Positions 42,702 to 53,658 of a stretch of 64,000 bases of DNA are shown in pieces. The translations under genes were made by a program, and so were the position numbers. This DNA comes from Tillandsia leiboldiana. Its lineage: Eukaryota; Streptophyta; Magnoliopsida; Poales; Bromeliaceae. The notes beneath the pieces were generated by a model, which had not been told where the DNA came from, ran no database searches, and worked only from the letters and a program-made list of their open reading frames with translations. Position 1 is the stretch's first letter, and each line of letters starts with the position of its first letter. Where the stretch lies: the NCBI GenBank assembly GCA_029204045.2, contig JAQNDB010000281.1:1-64000 (forward strand), read 5' to 3'.

Positions 42702-43209
42702 CCTGCCACACAAGAAATCACGGGTCAGTAAACAAAACCACACTCGACCCAATCTAGCGAAAGTCATGGACATCCCCCTATTTCTGTAACCTTATGTTGT
42801 CTACAGCCAACATAATAGTCCACCAGAAATAGGATATGGCAGTCCCTCTCCACTCACAGGAAGAGTTAAATAATAAATCACCAACTTTCGCAAAACATCG
42901 CGTCACTCACGCCCTGCCATCCTAGGTGTAATACGGATCTAAATAGGGGAAAAAACACCTAGAGGGGGGTGAATAGGTGTAAACGCATAAACACTCAAAA
43001 AATCATTGCGATAAAAACCCAATGCGGAAATAAAAATAATACGCAAGATTTTTACGTGGAAAACTCCATCACCGGAGTAAAAAACCACGGGACCGATAAC
43101 ACGGCAGAAATCCACTAGAATTAAAACACGTACAAGGTGATTTACCGTACACACTTACGACTCAACCTTTTCCATACGCTCCTAGAGGATCTTCTCCGCT
43201 CGCTCCGCG

Positions 43210-43395
43210 ATGCTTCTCGAATCCACGATCTGCGCCCAACGCCGAATCCACAGCGTCCAACGTCGAATCCACGACATCCGACCGAATCCACGGTCTTTAC
43301 CCAATAGCACCCTTCGAATCCACGAACGTGCCTCGCTCCGAATCCACGAGAGCGGTTGAACCTTGAATCCACAAGGACACGCGAATCCACGCGCC
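43210..43395 (-). other. Hairpin array, C2 3' LTR
   Basis: The same eight hairpins as in C1. Two cytosine-to-thymine changes in stem arms leave U-G wobble pairs (sixth and seventh hairpins). Confidence 0.78.
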
Positions 43396-43751
43396 GATTT
43401 TTGGGGTAAATCGTTGTTTTGGGTGGTGATGATCCGCCGAATACTTAGATCAAAGATAGATCGGAAATACCATCTAAGTATTCATTAGTTTGATTCAACT
43501 CAAGATGTGAGTATGAAAACCTAGAATCAAACTAATCAATATAGATGAAGAAACATAGAGTGTTCTCTAATGATTTCCTTTCTTCTCTATATGTGGATCT
43601 ATAGCCGTATAAAATGATATATGAAAATGATGGCTATTGACTATGTGGATTTACCCTAGAAAAAGAATCATAGGGTGTATTTATAGGTTAGAAACCCTAG
43701 GAAGGAGATAAGAATCAAAAACCTAACATTTCTGGAAATTTTACGGACGGC

Positions 43752-44032
43752 GATCCGGATCGGACTAGCTGTGATCCGGATCGTCGTAACGAGTCAGCCA
43801 GTTCCAGAAAAACGAAGGTTCGGGATCCGGATCGAAGTGCATGATCCGGATCGTTCATACAGTTCACCAAACATCAATGTTCGGGATCCGGATTGCGAAG
43901 CATGATCCGGATCGTTCAAGGAAAATGGTAAACTCACTGTTCGGGATCCGGATCAAGAGACTACGATCCGGATTGAACTGATGTATGAACGAACCACCTT
44001 CGGGATCCGGATCGAACAACCTGATCCGGATC
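43752..44032 (-). promoter_or_regulatory. C2 3' LTR palindrome array (five pairs)
   Basis: Ten GATCCGGATC-type sites, a few as GATCCGGATT, with pair spacing as in C1. Confidence 0.85.
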
Positions 44033-44259
44033 CTGAACATGTCCCAAGTCCAGTTTTTGATTTTTATGCAATGAAAGATTCTTCCAAGTGTTTCTACACT
44101 ACAAGAAGTATTCGGATCACACAAAATCTTTAGTTAAACATACCTGATCCTTTTGAATTCTTCTTTCTTGAGATTGAGTTAAATGATCCAACTTTCTTCA
44201 CCTTCAATCTTCAAGACTTGAGACTTTCACGAAACTACGCCAACTCAAATTCCGTAACA

Positions 44260-44271
44260 ATCTCCCCCTTT
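44260..44271 (-). other. C2 polypurine tract
   Basis: Minus strand AAAGGGGGAGAT next to the LTR start. Further similar tracts at 44881-44890 and 47037-47045. Confidence 0.85.
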
Positions 44272-45026
44272 GGCGGTTTCGTGACAAAACACAGATCCAT
44301 TAAAGAAAATTCAAAAAGATATTTTTGTTGCTATCACCATACAATAAAAATTTACAATGGAGATCCAAAAATTTAAAAACATGAGATAAACTCCTAAAAC
44401 AGACTCTAGACTTAGACATCTGTACTCTCTGCACAAAGAAAACATTCTTGACAAAAAGAGATCGTTAGATACCTCAAGAATATTTAGCATACAAAACCTA
44501 GTACAGAGATAGAGTTTATCTAATCATCATGACATTTGAGAATTCAGATATGTAAGAGAATCATAGTTAAAAACCAACATATCTTCTATGCATTCAAAAA
44601 CCAAATGTCAAAATGTTAGTCCAACATCAATTTGTTAGTAATAATACATGCCCAAATAGTTAGTCGAATAGTTAGTCGAGACATGCAAACAATCACAAGA
44701 TGAAAACCAAAGTTGAAGTTGAAGAGATACTTACCTTGATGTATACAAAATCTTCATCATCAAGATTTTCACAATCATTGTTCAAGTTCCCTTACCTTGA
44801 TGTTCATTCACATCATCATTGTACCTTGATATTTCATCATTCAATTTCATCATTCATTGTTCAAAGTTCTCTCTAACTCTCTCCCCCTTTTTGTCACAAA
44901 ACAAAGCCAAAGATTACAGAAGTGGAGAGAATGGTTAACAGTTTAAGTCAGAGAACTAAAAACTCAAATTAAAACTTAAAACTTAAAAACCTGCAATATT
45001 AACGATAAGGGTTAGAGCATAAAAGA
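44272..45026 (-). other. C2 non-coding stretch between ORF3 and 3' LTR
   Basis: No gene. Holds the second purine tract (minus strand AAAGGGGGAG at 44890-44881) and ATCATT/CATTGTTC-rich sequence related to the C1 minisatellite. Confidence 0.6.
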
Positions 45027-45758
45027 TTAAGCCAAATCAGAACTATCTGAGCTAGTATCGTCTATCTTGTTCAAGATTCCTTTCAGCATTCGCGATAATT
45101 TGGAACATTTCTTTTTCATCTGTTTTTGGTCAGCAGCCATTTGTCGGAGACCTAATGCCAATTTCTCTTGCTCAGCAGAAAGTCTTCTTTGGTCCTGATG
45201 AATGGCGGCCAATACAGTAGCTGCTAGAGCGTTTCTCTTGGAAGTCGCTGGACGAGTTGTAGAGGCAGATGATGCATGCTGGTCTTCAGTCCATGCGGAT
45301 TCGCTAGGTACAGAGTATGCTCTAGAGAGGGATTCAGTAATTTGAATTCTACTTCCCTCTTCATTTTCCTTAATCCTAGCCGAGCTGATAAAGTCATGTG
45401 GAGGTGCTTGGCTAGCAGCTGGTTGCTCAATGGAGATTCCTTGTGCACTCCCTCTTTTGCGAGCAATACTTTTTCTTCTTGTCTTCCCAGAAGTTTCTTC
45501 CATTGGAGCTTTGCCTTTCTCAGCAGCAGTGGGCGGAGCCTTTGATGTTTCTGCAGGTGCTTTTCCCTTTGAAGCAGTCGGAACAGTCGTTGCTTCAACT
45601 TGCAGTTCATCCCAATTAATTGATTCCGTTTCAGATTCTGTATCGGAATCATCTGTAGCTTTCTTCGCTTTCTTAGCCTTCTTAGCCCTCTTGGGCTTGA
45701 CGATATCTCTTGTATGAACCATAGCCGCAAGTAGAAAAACAATCCAAGTGATCACCAT
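45027..45758 (-). CDS. C2 ORF3: extra protein downstream of pol, function unknown
   Basis: Intact 243-residue frame starting MVITWIVFLLAAMVHTRD. It shares with C1 ORF3 the N-terminus, NWDEL, the ASKGKA to TAAEKGKAPM block, a basic segment (RRKSIARKRGSAQG) and the C-terminal coiled-coil-like part (LGLRQMAADQKQMKKKC, MLKGILNKI), but has a longer Lys-rich run (KRAKKAKKAKK), a different middle and several gaps. This divergence is far greater than that of the polyproteins. The ATG sits 28-29 nt after a splice-acceptor-like CACAG. A start at Met13 (MVHTRD) is possible. An env-like role is conceivable for this position in Sireviruses but not shown by the sequence. Confidence 0.75.
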   Translation of the reverse strand: MVITWIVFLLAAMVHTRDIVKPKRAKKAKKAKKATDDSDTESETESINWDELQVEATTVPTASKGKAPAETSKAPPTAAEKGKAPMEETSGKTRRKSIARKRGSAQGISIEQPAASQAPPHDFISSARIKENEEGSRIQITESLSRAYSVPSESAWTEDQHASSASTTRPATSKRNALAATVLAAIHQDQRRLSAEQEKLALGLRQMAADQKQMKKKCSKLSRMLKGILNKIDDTSSDSSDLA

Positions 45759-45786
45759 TGCTAATGGTTTCTTGAGAAAAGGAGTC

Positions 45787-46171
45787 CTGTGTAGACCAAC
45801 TCAAGAACACATGAAAAAATTGTTAATTTTCAAAAATTTGAAAAATTGTACCCAAACAATCATAATCATGTAGAGAAGCTAAGAATCAAATTAGTTTTGC
45901 AAAAGGACTTGTAAAAATAGATCAATTGCATGATTTTCGAAAATCCTTATTATATGCCCTAAAACCGAAATTTTAGAAATCGAAGCCTAAAAATCCGTTA
46001 ATCAGGAGAATACCTAGCATATAATCAAAACTAATCTACCCAGAGTTCTTATTTCAAAAGAAATTTGATCAAAAATCGTCCACAAACAAAGTTGATCCAA
46101 GAAATTCATCACGTTTGAGGAGGAAAAGAGAAAAACGGTGAAAAACCGAGATTTTGATCAATAAAACTTAC
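45787..46171 (-). other. Candidate 385-bp intron in the ORF3 5' leader (C2)
   Basis: Minus strand donor GTAAGTTTT from 46171 and acceptor TACACAG ending at 45787. Position, length and both sites match the C1 intron. Confidence 0.6.
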
Positions 46172-46287
46172 TTGGAGTTGAATAACTTGAGTTTGAAAGC
46201 TTCCAGGAAGGATGAGATCTAGAGAGAGAGGCTCTGGAAACTTTGGAACAAAAGATTGGAGTAAAGAAATCAAAAACCCCTTTCGTT

Positions 46288-46456
46288 CTTTATAAAACCT
46301 AGCCGCGATCCGGATCAGTTCATAACTGCGATCCGGATCGGCTACCCGCAGTGAGAAACTGCGTTCGGGATCCGAATCGGCAGACACAATCCGGATCGTC
46401 AGCCCGCAGAAGAATTCCTGCGTTCGGGATCCGGATCATCTAGCCCGATCCGGATC
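46288..46456 (-). promoter_or_regulatory. C2 ORF3 promoter: TATA box and six-palindrome array
   Basis: TATAAAG on the minus strand at 46294-46288. Six GATCCGGATC-like sites in three pairs lie at 46307-46456, with CCCGAACGCAG and CTGCGGG arms between pairs that could fold. One site is mutated (GATCCGAATC). Uninterrupted version of the C1 array. Confidence 0.7.
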
Positions 46457-47389
46457 GGCCCCAATTTTTTCTTTAGAAAATTTCAGAGAAAAACCAGAAA
46501 AAGATTGTAAGCGCAAATGTGTATCAACTTTAAACAAAAATCATCGTTTCATACAACAAGAATTAGATTATGCCAAATCTATCAATAATATCCAAAAATG
46601 AAACGAGAATTTACAAGAATTAAATCCCTTAAAGTTGAACACCTTCAATTACATCTAACTTGATCTTATGAGTAATGCCTTTATCAAATCATCAATTCAG
46701 TAAAGAAAATGAAATACAAAGATCAATAGATGTTTGAAATCCCAAATATAATAGATAATGTATCTAGACAATCTGTTGAAGAGAGTGGCTCTTTGAGCAT
46801 CTTTCTTTAAAAACCCACCTTATACCAACCTTGAAATTTGACAGAGTCAAGTATTTCAACATGCATTTTACTTAATCAAAAATTTGAACAACCATGCTTG
46901 GTATACATGTGGTAGCTGCACACAATACTCGGACGACCGAGGTGGTAGCTCTTTCCTCCATGTGGTGGTAGTTTTCACACTCCTCATTGGGATGTAACTC
47001 TTTCCACATCTTTTGAGCATTTAACCTTTTCTATGACTCCCCCTCAATTGGCTATCAATTATTTAAAATATAAAGTATTCAACCAAATATTGATCTCGAT
47101 TTCATACTCGACTAAGCAGTCAAATAAGATAATGACTATACCAAGAGATCATAGAGAGAGTGAAATTGACTTTGATCACTTTAGAAGATGATTTAATTAA
47201 CATAAATGATCATTGCAACAGTGAAATATTATGATGGCAAAAGCATAATAAATTTCTAAATGTGCGAAAAGATGCAATTAAAGTCAATTATGATCTATGC
47301 TCAATTAATGTCCTATGTATAAACATAGATAATGAACAAAACAAAAACAAATACAAAACCTATCCTAAGCAAAGATTTCAAAAAGAAGA
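46457..47389 (-). other. C2 non-coding stretch after pol
   Basis: AT-rich, no gene. First purine tract (minus GAGGGGGAG) at 47045-47037. Matches C1 31214-32152. Confidence 0.6.
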
Positions 47390-50300
47390 TTATTTCAAGG
47401 AAAGCATCCCAATTGCTTTTCGTAAATGAATAAAACGTTTTTGATCCAAAGGTTTTGTTAGAATGTCAGCTAATTGATCCTCAGTTGAAATATATGAAAG
47501 TTGAAGAGTATTTGATTCAACTAGCTCTCTAAGAAAATGATATCTAAGTTCAATATGTTTTGTTCTAGAGTGCAACACAGGGTTTTTAGAAATGTTAATA
47601 GCACTAGTGTTGTCACAAAGTATTGTTACCGAAGATGCTGAAATGCGGAAGTCGCTCAATACGCTTTTCATCCAAATGAGTTGAGTTGAGCAACTTCCAG
47701 CTGAAATGTATTCCGCTTCGGCAGTCGAGAGTGCTATGCAGTTCTGCTTTTTACTGTGCCATGCAACAAGACAATGGCCAAGATAGAAGCATGCACCACT
47801 CGTGCTTTTCCGATCATCCACTGATCCTGCCCAATCGGCATCTGAGTATCCAACAATATCCAAACTTGTTCCCATAGGATACCAAATTCCGAAATTAATT
47901 GATCCTTTGATATACCGGATGATCCTTTTCACCGCTTTCAGGTGAACCTCCTTTGGTGCTGATTGATATCTCGCGCAAATCCCAACACCAAAAGATATAT
48001 CCGGGCGACTAGCCGTGAGGTAAAGTAGACTTCCAATCATACTTCGATACAGTTTCTCGTCTACATTCTCACTATGTGATTCACTTCCAAGTCCCTTGTG
48101 GCTAGTTCCCATTGGAGTCGGAAAATCTTTACAATTTTCTAGATCAAACTTTTTGACCAACTCCATTGCATACTTGGATTGACTCAAGTGAATACCTTCA
48201 TTATTTTGTTTAATTTGCAATCCAAGGAAATAAGTCAATTCGCCCATCATGGACATCTCAAATTCACTTTCCATGGTCTCCGCGAATTTAGAAGCATCAT
48301 TATCTCTTGTTGCGCCAAATACAATGTCATCGACATAGATTTGTGCTACAATAAAATTGCTTTGATAATGCTTCACAAAGAGAGTCCTATCAGCTCCCCC
48401 TCGAGTATAGCCCTTCTCCAAAAGGTGCTTTGTTAACCTTTCGTACCATGCTCGCGGTGCTTGTTTCAGACCGTAAAGAGCCTTTTTCAAACGAAAAACA
48501 TGGTTAGGTTGTTTATGATCTACAAAACCTTTCGGTTGAGCCACATAAACTTCCTCATTTAAAAACCCATTTAGAAATGCGCTCTTAACGTCCATTTGAA
48601 ATAATTTGATTTTAAAATGACAAGCAATAGCGAATAGTATACGAATGGACTCGAGTCTAGCTACAGGGGCGAAGGTTTCATCAAAGTCTATACCTTCTAC
48701 TTGAGAGTAGCCTTGAGCAACTAATCGTGCCTTGTTCCTGATGATAGTACCATCCTCATTTTTCTTGTTCTTGAAGATCCATTTGGTACCTATCACATTG
48801 TGTTGCTTTGGAGGCTTCGTTAATTCCCAGAATTTGTTTCGCTCAAATTGATGGAGCTCTTCCTGCATTGCTTTAATCCAGTAGTCATCCTGAAGAGCTT
48901 CATCTATGTTCTTTGGTTCGATTAAAGATACGTAGCAAGCGAATCCACAAACCAACTGCCTCCGAGTTCTGACTCCTTCTTGTGGATCTCCAATAATATT
49001 CGATTCCGGATGATCCTTGGAGATTCGTAACGTTTGTTGGAACGGAGTACTCGGAGATATATGAGATGATTCCTGCACATCAGATAAACTAGAAGAACCA
49101 TTAGATGCATCATTAATATTGGAAGTATTATTATGAGAAGATGCACTAGCAGGAGAATCATCATCTAGAGAGATATCGAGGGTAGATTTTCCAGTTTCAA
49201 AGTGAGAAGCTTCATCTACTTTAACATTTATAGATTCTACGATCGTCTTAGATTCAATGTTAAATACTCGATATGCTCTGCTATTCGTAGAATAACCCAG
49301 AAAGATCCCTTCATCACTTCGAGAGTCGAACTTTCCAAGATTTTCACGGTCACGTAAAATGTAACATCGACTCCCGAAGACACGAAAATATTTGATATTG
49401 GGTTTTCTACTAAACCACAGCTCATATGGTGTATTTAAAGTTCCTGGGCGCAAGTAAACTCTATTAATGACATAGACAGCGGTGTTCACAGCTTCAGCCC
49501 AAAAATGTAGCGGTAAATTCCGGCTATGAAGCATCACACGCGCCATCTCTTGAACAACCCTGTTCTTGCGCTCAACAACACCATTCTGCTGAGGTGTATA
49601 GGGTGCCGAGAATTCATGTTTGATTCCATTTGAAGTGCAAAAATCAATGAATTTTGAATTTATGAATTCTCCACCTCTATCACTTCTAACACGAATGATC
49701 TTTTCATTCTTTTCAATCATAATACGATGGCAAATCTCATGAAAAGAGTCAAACGTATCAGCTTTCTCTTTTAAAAATGCTACCCATGAAAATCGAGAGA
49801 AATCATCAACCAATAAAAAAATGTACCATTTACCTCCCAAAGATGGCTGACGGGTCGGCCCCATTAAGTCCATGTGCAAAAGTTCCAAGGGCCGTTTTGT
49901 ACCAACGTGGTTCAAGTTCTTGTGTGCAGTCCTAGACTGTTTTCCCTTTTGGCAACCACCACACACAATGTTTTGTTTAAATAAAAGCTTTGGAACCCCC
50001 TTGACCACGTCCTTGTTTGAAATTCTAGTAAGTTCCTTAAAATTTAAGTGACCTAGCCTTTCATGCCAAAGAGTTTCATTATTCAAAGCAGCTAAGTTAC
50101 AATTTTCAGAAAATTTATTAGGAACAACATAACAATTGTTTTCAGATCTAACCCCTTTTAAAAAGAAGACATGGTCCTTATCAGTTACAACGCATTCAAC
50201 AGATGAAAAGTTAACTGAAAAACCATTGTCGCAAAGTTGACTTATGCTTATGAGGTTAATTTTAAGGCCATCAACAAATAAGACGTTTTTCAAAATCGGG

Positions 50301-52507
50301 CCATCTGGAATAGCTACCGTCCCTTTTCCAACAATTTTGGAAGAACGACCGTCTCCGAAAACAACGTGTCCTCCGGAGATTTTCTCAAGATTTTGAAAAC
50401 TATTTTTGTCACCGGTCATGTGACGGGAACATCCGCTATCCAGATACCAAGACGAACTATCATATGCATGCAAGGAAACATTGGAAACAAGACAAGGGAA
50501 AATTTCACCTTTGCGCACCCAAACCCTTTTGGAGTGCGTCGGTAATGGTCGAGAAGTTATGTGCCTAGGTGAAGGCGTCTTGTTATAGCGATTGTTGTTC
50601 CTTGATGAAATCGTCTTGCGCGATGAACTACCAAATCTCTTTTCATTTGAAAAGTTTTGCTTTGATTTTCGGGGAGGAGCCATTTTGGTAGTTGTTGCAA
50701 GAAGTCCTTGAGATGAGCGTTCGACTCCCGTCTTGCAATATCTTCTTATGTGCCCTGAAACACCACAACGAAAACATACCTTAGATCTTGACGATCCCAA
50801 AGAGGATGAAGTAGGTTTGTTGTCGTTGTTTGTCTTGAATTCCGGTGTCGGAGGAGGAGATGCCGACTGAGGCACAAAAACTGTCTCACTCGAACTTGGA
50901 CTGTTTCCAGTTTGAGTGTATCCGAGGCCGAACCTATTTGATTGACCAAGACCAAGAAGTCTATCCAACTTACTCCTTCCTGAAGAGAATCGCTGTAAGT
51001 CATTCTTGAGTTGGAAAATGGTCTTTGTCATTTCCAGGTTATCCTGTCGAGCCTCGTTGTAGAGCTTTGAGAAGTGATTCGCGTTATCCACCAGATTTGT
51101 ATGTTCCTTCTCAAGTTGCTCATTGGACTCTTGAAGGGAAGCATTTGCCTTTATCAGGTTTTCCCTTTCCACTTCAAGAGCGTTTGAGAGAGAAGTCGCT
51201 CTTTTTGCTTCTTCTTCGAGATCATGTACTCTCCCTCTCAAACTCTTGTTTTGCTTAGCCACTTTCTTTGAGTCCCTCAAAAGTCTGTGGTAGGCTAGAG
51301 CAAAATCTTCACCTTCCAAATCATCCGATTCGTTGTCCGTTGCGTTCTTTTCAACAGTGGAGTTGGACAACGACTCAGATGTACTTGCCATAAAGCACAC
51401 GAAGGGTGAAGATACGGACGCGTGGAAAGCGGTGGAGCTCTTTTCTTCATCACTCGAAGACGACTCATTTGACGTTGAGTTGTCATCCCAAGTGACGACT
51501 TGCATCGCCTTCTTCTTTGCCGGATACTTATTAGGACATTCCGTTGCAATGTGGCCGTAGCCTCGACATTTGAAGCATTGTAGTTGTCCTTCTGAACTTT
51601 TCTTATCCTTTGAGAAGTTCTCTTGCTTTCTTGACTTGTAACCTGAAGTACCCTTGCCTTTGTTCGACTTTCCGAAGGATGGAGATTTGCTTGAATTACC
51701 CCTTCGAAAGTTGCGGCGAAACTTCCTTGTCAAGAGAGCGAGCTGTTTCTCAAATTCCTCCATAGAAAGGTTCTCGTCATCGTCTGAGGAGGACGTATCC
51801 GCGTCTTCTTCCTTAGTTGTTTTCAACGCATAACCTGAAGACTTAGAAGTGGATGCCTTTCCAGAAGAATTGTTAGTAGTAAATGTCATTTCATAAGTTT
51901 GCAATGAACCAACTAATTCTTCTACACGTATTTCGTCCGGGTGTTTAATAGTTTCAATGGCAGTAACCTTTGGGCGAAATCGTTCAGGAAGAGTTCTTAA
52001 GATTTTTCTTACAATCTTAAATTCTGGAATCTTCTCTCCCAGATTAGCACATGAGTTTACGATGTCTTGCAATCGTGTATAGTAGTCCGTGAAAGATTCA
52101 TTTTCTGCCATTAAGATAGAGTCAAACTTGCTCGTAAGCATTTGCAGTTTCTGAATCTTCACGAGGTTAGTTCCCTCATGTGTAACCTGAAGAACATCCC
52201 AGATTTCTTTCGCAGTCTCACATGCCGAGACGCGAGAGAATTCAGTTTGAGATAAGGCATTAAAGATAGCATTAATTCCCTTGCCATTGTAAGAAGATGA
52301 ATCTAACTCTTCCTTGGTCCATTTCGACCTAGGTTTTAAGGTGCGAACATCACCATTAAATTCAGTTGGATTAGACCATCCTAATTCAATTGATTGCCAC
52401 ACCCGTTCGTCGATGGAAATTAAAAAGGCTTTCATCCGTACTTTCCAGTACGCATAATTTGTTCCATCGAAGAACGGGGGTCGGTTGATGTTTCCACCTT
52501 CAACCAT
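47390..52507 (-). CDS. C2 gag-pol polyprotein (gag, PR, INT, RT, RNase H), intact
   Basis: 1705 residues, no stop. Gag occupies about 1-640: a copia gag core (30-210); zinc knuckle 1 CFKCRGYGHIATEC at 311-324; a long coiled-coil-like region at 400-505; a TQT motif at 531-533; and zinc knuckle 2 CFRCGVSGHIRRYC at 578-591. Protease WYLDSG with D690. Integrase zinc site H815, H820, C849, C852 and catalytic D880, D943, E979 (35 residues between the last two). RT with YVDD at 1391-1394. RNase H with SDADWAG near 1555, AEAEY near 1598 and CDNTSA near 1632. Large gag with coiled coil is a Sirevirus trait, and Sirevirus gags have been reported to bind LC8 dynein light chains, for which TQT is the usual motif; binding here is inferred. 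The Met start follows the primer site by about 20 nt. Confidence 0.97.
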   Translation of the reverse strand: MVEGGNINRPPFFDGTNYAYWKVRMKAFLISIDERVWQSIELGWSNPTEFNGDVRTLKPRSKWTKEELDSSSYNGKGINAIFNALSQTEFSRVSACETAKEIWDVLQVTHEGTNLVKIQKLQMLTSKFDSILMAENESFTDYYTRLQDIVNSCANLGEKIPEFKIVRKILRTLPERFRPKVTAIETIKHPDEIRVEELVGSLQTYEMTFTTNNSSGKASTSKSSGYALKTTKEEDADTSSSDDDENLSMEEFEKQLALLTRKFRRNFRRGNSSKSPSFGKSNKGKGTSGYKSRKQENFSKDKKSSEGQLQCFKCRGYGHIATECPNKYPAKKKAMQVVTWDDNSTSNESSSSDEEKSSTAFHASVSSPFVCFMASTSESLSNSTVEKNATDNESDDLEGEDFALAYHRLLRDSKKVAKQNKSLRGRVHDLEEEAKRATSLSNALEVERENLIKANASLQESNEQLEKEHTNLVDNANHFSKLYNEARQDNLEMTKTIFQLKNDLQRFSSGRSKLDRLLGLGQSNRFGLGYTQTGNSPSSSETVFVPQSASPPPTPEFKTNNDNKPTSSSLGSSRSKVCFRCGVSGHIRRYCKTGVERSSQGLLATTTKMAPPRKSKQNFSNEKRFGSSSRKTISSRNNNRYNKTPSPRHITSRPLPTHSKRVWVRKGEIFPCLVSNVSLHAYDSSSWYLDSGCSRHMTGDKNSFQNLEKISGGHVVFGDGRSSKIVGKGTVAIPDGPILKNVLFVDGLKINLISISQLCDNGFSVNFSSVECVVTDKDHVFFLKGVRSENNCYVVPNKFSENCNLAALNNETLWHERLGHLNFKELTRISNKDVVKGVPKLLFKQNIVCGGCQKGKQSRTAHKNLNHVGTKRPLELLHMDLMGPTRQPSLGGKWYIFLLVDDFSRFSWVAFLKEKADTFDSFHEICHRIMIEKNEKIIRVRSDRGGEFINSKFIDFCTSNGIKHEFSAPYTPQQNGVVERKNRVVQEMARVMLHSRNLPLHFWAEAVNTAVYVINRVYLRPGTLNTPYELWFSRKPNIKYFRVFGSRCYILRDRENLGKFDSRSDEGIFLGYSTNSRAYRVFNIESKTIVESINVKVDEASHFETGKSTLDISLDDDSPASASSHNNTSNINDASNGSSSLSDVQESSHISPSTPFQQTLRISKDHPESNIIGDPQEGVRTRRQLVCGFACYVSLIEPKNIDEALQDDYWIKAMQEELHQFERNKFWELTKPPKQHNVIGTKWIFKNKKNEDGTIIRNKARLVAQGYSQVEGIDFDETFAPVARLESIRILFAIACHFKIKLFQMDVKSAFLNGFLNEEVYVAQPKGFVDHKQPNHVFRLKKALYGLKQAPRAWYERLTKHLLEKGYTRGGADRTLFVKHYQSNFIVAQIYVDDIVFGATRDNDASKFAETMESEFEMSMMGELTYFLGLQIKQNNEGIHLSQSKYAMELVKKFDLENCKDFPTPMGTSHKGLGSESHSENVDEKLYRSMIGSLLYLTASRPDISFGVGICARYQSAPKEVHLKAVKRIIRYIKGSINFGIWYPMGTSLDIVGYSDADWAGSVDDRKSTSGACFYLGHCLVAWHSKKQNCIALSTAEAEYISAGSCSTQLIWMKSVLSDFRISASSVTILCDNTSAINISKNPVLHSRTKHIELRYHFLRELVESNTLQLSYISTEDQLADILTKPLDQKRFIHLRKAIGMLSLK

Positions 52508-52527
52508 TGTTTAAAACCCTATTCCCT

Positions 52528-52538
52528 CTCTGATATCA
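52528..52538 (-). other. C2 primer binding site (one mismatch)
   Basis: Minus strand TGATATCAGAG; C1 has TGGTATCAGAG. One G-to-A change, 2 nt after the LTR end CCCAACA. Confidence 0.88.
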
Positions 52539-52835
52539 CTTGTTGGGTTATATGTAATACGGATCTAAATAGGGGAAAAAACACCTAGAGGGGGGTGAAT
52601 AGGTGTAAACGCATAAACACTCAAAAAATCATTGCGATAAAAACCCAATGCGGAAATAAAAATAATACGCAAGATTTTTACGTGGAAAACTCCATCACCG
52701 GAGTAAAAAACCACGGGACCGATAACACGGCAGAAATCCACTAGAATTAAAATACGTACAAGGTGATTTACCGTACACACTTACGACTCAACCTTTTCCA
52801 TACGCTCCTAGAGGATCTTCTCCGCTCGCTCCGCG

Positions 52836-53020
52836 ACGCTTCTCGAATCCACGATCTGCGCCCAACGCCGAATCCACGGCGTCCAACGTCGAATCCACGA
52901 CGTCCGACCGAATCCACGGTCTTCACCCAATAGCACCCTTCGAATCCACGAACGTGCCTCGCTCCGAATCCACGAGAGCGGTTGAACCTTGAATCCACAA
53001 GGACACGCGAATCCACGCGT
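52836..53020 (-). other. Hairpin array, C2 5' LTR
   Basis: Eight TGGATT hairpins. The first has arms ACGCG/CGCGT, where C1 has GCGCG/CGCGT (A-T against G-T wobble). Confidence 0.78.
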
Positions 53021-53377
53021 CGATTTTTGGGGTAAATCGTTGTTTTGGGTGGTGATGATCCGCCGAATACTTAGATCAAAGATAGATCGGAAATACCATC
53101 TAAGTATTCATTAGTTTGATTCAACTCAAGATGTGAGTATGAAAACCTAGAATCAAACTAATCAATATAGATGAAGAAACATAGAGTGTTCTCTAATGAT
53201 TTCCTTTCTTCTCTATATGTGGATCTATAGCCGTATAAAATGATATATGAAAATGACGGCTATTGACTATGTGGATTTACCCTAGAAAAAGAATCATAGG
53301 GTGTATTTATAGGTTAGAAACCCTAGGAAGGAGATAAGAATCAAAAACCTAACATTTCTGGAAATTTTACGGACGGC

Positions 53378-53658
53378 GATCCGGATCGGACTAGCTGTGA
53401 TCCGGATCGTCGTAACGAGTCAGCCAGTTCCAGAAAAACGAAGGTTCGGGATCCGGATCGAAGTGCATGATCCGGATCGTTCATACAGTTCACCAAACAT
53501 CAATGTTCGGGATCCGGATTGCGAAGCATGATCCGGATCGTTCAAGGAAAATGGTAAACTCACTGTTCGGGATCCGGATCAAGAGACTACGATCCGGATT
53601 GAACTGATGTATGAACGAACCACCTTCGGGATCCGGATCGAACAACCTGATCCGGATC
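53378..53658 (-). promoter_or_regulatory. C2 5' LTR palindrome array (five pairs)
   Basis: Same ten sites as in the 3' LTR. Expected enhancer of the active promoter. Confidence 0.85.

Larger units (their letters stand above)
42927..44259 (-). repeat. C2 3' LTR (1333 bp, 12 bp short at its outer end)
   Basis: Minus strand TGTTACGG (44259) to CCGTATTACA (42927). The 12 bases ending CCCAACA that follow in the 5' LTR, C1 and S2 are absent, yet the TSD is flush. Contains the palindrome array (43752-44032), TATA (43678-43685) and the hairpin array (43210-43395). Confidence 0.95.
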
